Shown: in pieces, positions 24,744 through 26,787 of the stretch | Position numbering within the stretch: position 1 is the first letter of the stretch | Layout of the letters: every line of letters starts with the position of its first letter | Assembly (NCBI GenBank): GCA_050743125.1 | Contig: JBOGEB010000042.1 | Span: forward strand, 1 to 26,787 | DNA length: 26,787 bases | Direction of reading: 5' to 3' | Source of the DNA: JBOGEB01 sp050743125 | GTDB lineage: Bacteria; Actinomycetota; Nitriliruptoria; Euzebyales; Egibacteraceae | Made by a program: the position numbers and the translations under genes | The notes under the pieces: generated by a model | Database searches by the model: none | What the model saw: only the letters and a program-made list of their open reading frames with translations | What the model was told of the DNA's origin: nothing

Positions 24744-25561
24744 GTGCCGCTCAGACGGTATGGAGTCCTGAAGGGTGCGGCAGTGGCCAGCGCCGCCAAG
24801 GCAGATGAGGACTCTCCACATTTTCAAATCCGCGTTCGCAGCGGCGGCCAGGACTACCGCATCGCGGTTAACGTCAAGTCCCAGGAGGCGCCCTCGGAGC
24901 TGCTGTACATAGCGAATGAGGATTTCCGCCATCCGATAACTGAGGGACTCGCCGACCTCCCAGAGGCGTTCACGGAAGTCGAGAGCCGACCAGGAGGGGT
25001 GGCGCTCGACTTCATCCGGGGGAACCTCTTCGCCCGCACGGACATGCGCCCGCTGCCGCCCAACCTGCCAGGCCCGGACAACGACCTGAGCGAACGACTG
25101 GATCACTACGTCGGAAGAGCCGTGCGGGATCAGCAAGCTGTCCTCTACGCCCTCGGGGAGCGGTGGGGGCCTGAGGCAACCAAGCGCGACAAGATCTTCT
25201 CCTTCCTTCCCGGCAACGGCATCCACGACATCCACATGAATCAGGGAAACGTAGCCCGCTTTGTACGTGACGATGGGGTTTGGCAAGACGGCGGACTACT
25301 CTTCCACTTTCCTGGCCAAGATCAGTGGGTCGCCGTTTTCCTCGCGTTCCAGTCGCAGGCCTGGCACACGGACGACGTCACCGGCCACCGGCGGAGAGCC
25401 TCCCGCCCGGCGCCATCCTCACCGCGGCCCTTCCGACGACCGTCCAGCTCGGGAACAAGGGCGGCATCATCACGCTCCTGAACGCGGACGGACTGAAGGT
25501 CGACGGTGTCTCCTATACCAAACAGCAGGCCCGGCGGGAAGGCTGGACCATCGTGTTTTGA
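24744..25561 (+). pseudogene. DUF2278 (YukJ-like) protein with a deleted, frameshifted lamin-tail domain
   Basis: From GTG 24744 (PLRRYGVLKG), after a purine-rich AGGAAAGGA, 220 or so residues read as a clean DUF2278 protein, including HFQIRVRSGGQDYRIAVNVKS, FLPGNGIHDIHMNQGN and FLAFQSQAWHTDDVTGH. The frame then becomes arginine- and proline-rich and stops at 25481. From about 25400 another frame encodes LPPGAILTAALPTTVQL and ITLLNADGLKVDGVSYTKQQ, ending REGWTIVF at 25561, which is the last part of the lamin-tail domain that often follows DUF2278 in actinobacteria. The first half of that domain is missing, so an internal deletion that shifted the frame is the simplest reading. The family's function is unknown. 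The shortened 245-residue DUF2278 protein may still be made. Confidence 0.75.
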
Positions 25562-25798
25562 CCCAATGTTGAAGCATATGTTTGGGATGCAAGCTTCAAT
25601 GTCATTACTAATCGCGGAAGGCCGCAGGGTTGTCAGGCGACCCACCGCGTATTGTGTGCGGAGTCGGGGCTAGTGTCCAGTCGCTGTAATCGTTTGAATG
25701 TCTAGGCCGGGCAGGATGTCAGCGTTATCCCTGGTCAGGGCGTAGTTTGTGTCGTTTGCACGTTAAAAGGACTTCTGCGACTGGCCACGAAGCTCCGT
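25562..25798. other. AT-richer gene-free stretch, possible insertion scar
   Basis: This is the least GC-rich part of the window. TTGAAGC (about 25569-25575) and GCTTCAA (about 25592-25598) could form a hairpin just after the DUF2278 remnant. CCAGTCGC near 25677 and its complement GCGACTGG near 25777 bound about 110 bp and may mark the ends of a decayed element. No frame reads as protein. Confidence 0.45.
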
Positions 25799-26787
25799 CT
25801 ACGAGTATGAGGCTGGCAAGACGGCCATCCAGCAGACCACACCGATGTCGTCGTCGGTGATGGGCTCCAGAGCAGGAGGCGGCGGGACTGGCTGCAGACC
25901 GAACTCCTGGACGATCTCGACGATCTGCCGGGCCGCCTCGTCTCGGGGCAGCGAGCCCTCCGCCACCTGCCGCCCGACGCGCGCGAGCGCCTGGCGGACC
26001 AGCGGACCGCGCTCGACGCTCAGCGCCTCCTCCGCCTCGGCGGCTCCCGGCGGCAGCGCGACGGCCGGGTCACGCAGGATGCCGAGGGCGGTCCGCTGCG
26101 CGGGGCCGATCCGCTCCTGGTCGACTCGAGGATCGGCGCGGGCGTTGTGCTCAGCGACGACGTGTGCGGCGGCAAGCGCCCACCGTCCTTCGAGATCGAC
26201 CGCCCCGGCCGGCAGATCCACGCCAGGGGCGTGGCCGGGGTTGATGCGCCGGAGGATGGTCGCCTCAGCATCGACGACCGTGTCGCCGTCCTCGACGAAC
26301 CGCCAGTAACGCTGGCCGCCGCGGGTGCGGCAGGCGAAGAACACTCCTGGTGGGCCGGACGACGGCACGCCTTCCCCCTGCCGGAACGCCGCGCCGATGC
26401 CCCATGGCAGCCCGCGCAGGCGTCCGACCTCGCCCTCGGACAGCGCGCGCAGGAGCAGGGCGCGCAGCTGCTCCCCCACGAACCCGCCTTCGGCTTGGGC
26501 GTCGGACTCCTCCAGCAGCGCGGGGTCCCCGCCAGCGAGCCGTTGCGCGTAGCTCCGCAGCTCGGTCTCTACCCCTTCGAGGACGTCGGACTCCATGCCG
26601 TAGACGCTCGCGGCCAGGATCTTGCGCCGCAGCGTCGCCTCGAGGTCGAGGATCTGCTCGAGGTCACCGGGCGCTGGCAGCATCGTGGTGAGGAAGACCT
26701 CCTCGTGTGGGCTCTTCAACCGAATGACCCGGCCGTTGCGCTGGACCACGCGCTGCGGGTTCCACGGCATGTCGTAGCTGACGACGG
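25799..26787 (-). CDS. SF2 helicase (SNF2-like), C-terminal part, cut by the window edge
   Basis: Only the last 329 or so codons are visible; the gene continues past 26787. The visible start, SYDMPWNPQRVVQRNGRVIRL, is helicase motif V followed by motif VI (QRNGRxxR), the end of a superfamily 2 ATPase core. It is followed by about 290 residues of accessory domain with no motif I can name (for example LRGLPWGIGAAFRQG and DDIGVVCWMAVLPA). Such SNF2-like proteins with long C-terminal extensions occur in phage-defence systems, including DISARM (DrmD), but the helicase N terminus and neighbours are out of view, so this is only a suggestion. It ends 238 bp from the DUF2278 remnant on the other strand. 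Confidence 0.8.
   Translation of the reverse strand, partial: VVSYDMPWNPQRVVQRNGRVIRLKSPHEEVFLTTMLPAPGDLEQILDLEATLRRKILAASVYGMESDVLEGVETELRSYAQRLAGGDPALLEESDAQAEGGFVGEQLRALLLRALSEGEVGRLRGLPWGIGAAFRQGEGVPSSGPPGVFFACRTRGGQRYWRFVEDGDTVVDAEATILRRINPGHAPGVDLPAGAVDLEGRWALAAAHVVAEHNARADPRVDQERIGPAQRTALGILRDPAVALPPGAAEAEEALSVERGPLVRQALARVGRQVAEGSLPRDEAARQIVEIVQEFGLQPVPPPPALEPITDDDIGVVCWMAVLPASYS

Overview
The window is GC-rich throughout, and its genes point to an actinomycete-type bacterium (Actinomycetota). The gene order tig-clpP-clpX-valS-folC, and a GlnA2-type glutamine synthetase directly followed by glnE, with nadE and panB nearby, are arrangements familiar from that phylum. No tRNA, rRNA or CRISPR array was seen.

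Layout. Positions 64-8316 form a long minus-strand housekeeping block: tig, clpP, clpX, terminator, valS, a small membrane-anchored protein of unknown function, and folC. A plus-strand hypothetical gene (8505-9140) converges on a minus-strand LuxR-type response regulator (9282-9932). The partner histidine kinase upstream (to about 10878) has lost its N-terminal sensor half and carries a frameshift. A 475-bp stretch with no gene then leads to a DoxX-like membrane protein. Next, on the minus strand, is a restriction-modification remnant: a C5 cytosine methyltransferase, a Vsr nuclease, and a PD-(D/E)XK restriction enzyme split by one extra base. glnE and glnA follow as a tight pair. nadE (plus) and dtd (minus) converge on a shared hairpin, and panB (plus) follows. 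An M20 metallopeptidase comes next, then a decayed DUF2278/lamin-tail gene. The window ends inside a minus-strand SF2 helicase that runs off the edge.

How the genes work together. tig, clpP and clpX handle folding and ATP-dependent proteolysis. valS, dtd and folC serve translation and one-carbon metabolism. glnA and glnE make glutamine and control its synthesis by adenylylation, and nadE spends glutamine on NAD. panB starts pantothenate synthesis. The accessory part shows repeated decay: the kinase, the restriction enzyme and the DUF2278 gene are all broken, while the methylase, Vsr and response regulator remain open.

The most unusual signals are three. (1) A family of long, near-perfect intergenic palindromes (9161-9202, 11208-11253, 22765-22802, and a degenerate copy near 19219-19240) whose stems differ by matching changes on both arms. 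Two copies sit inside a 67-bp repeat in inverted orientation 13.6 kb apart. (2) A 244-bp MITE-like element inserted inside panB exactly in frame, adding 83 codons. (3) An M20 peptidase whose Tat signal peptide and ideal Shine-Dalgarno site point to an ATA codon where a start codon should be.
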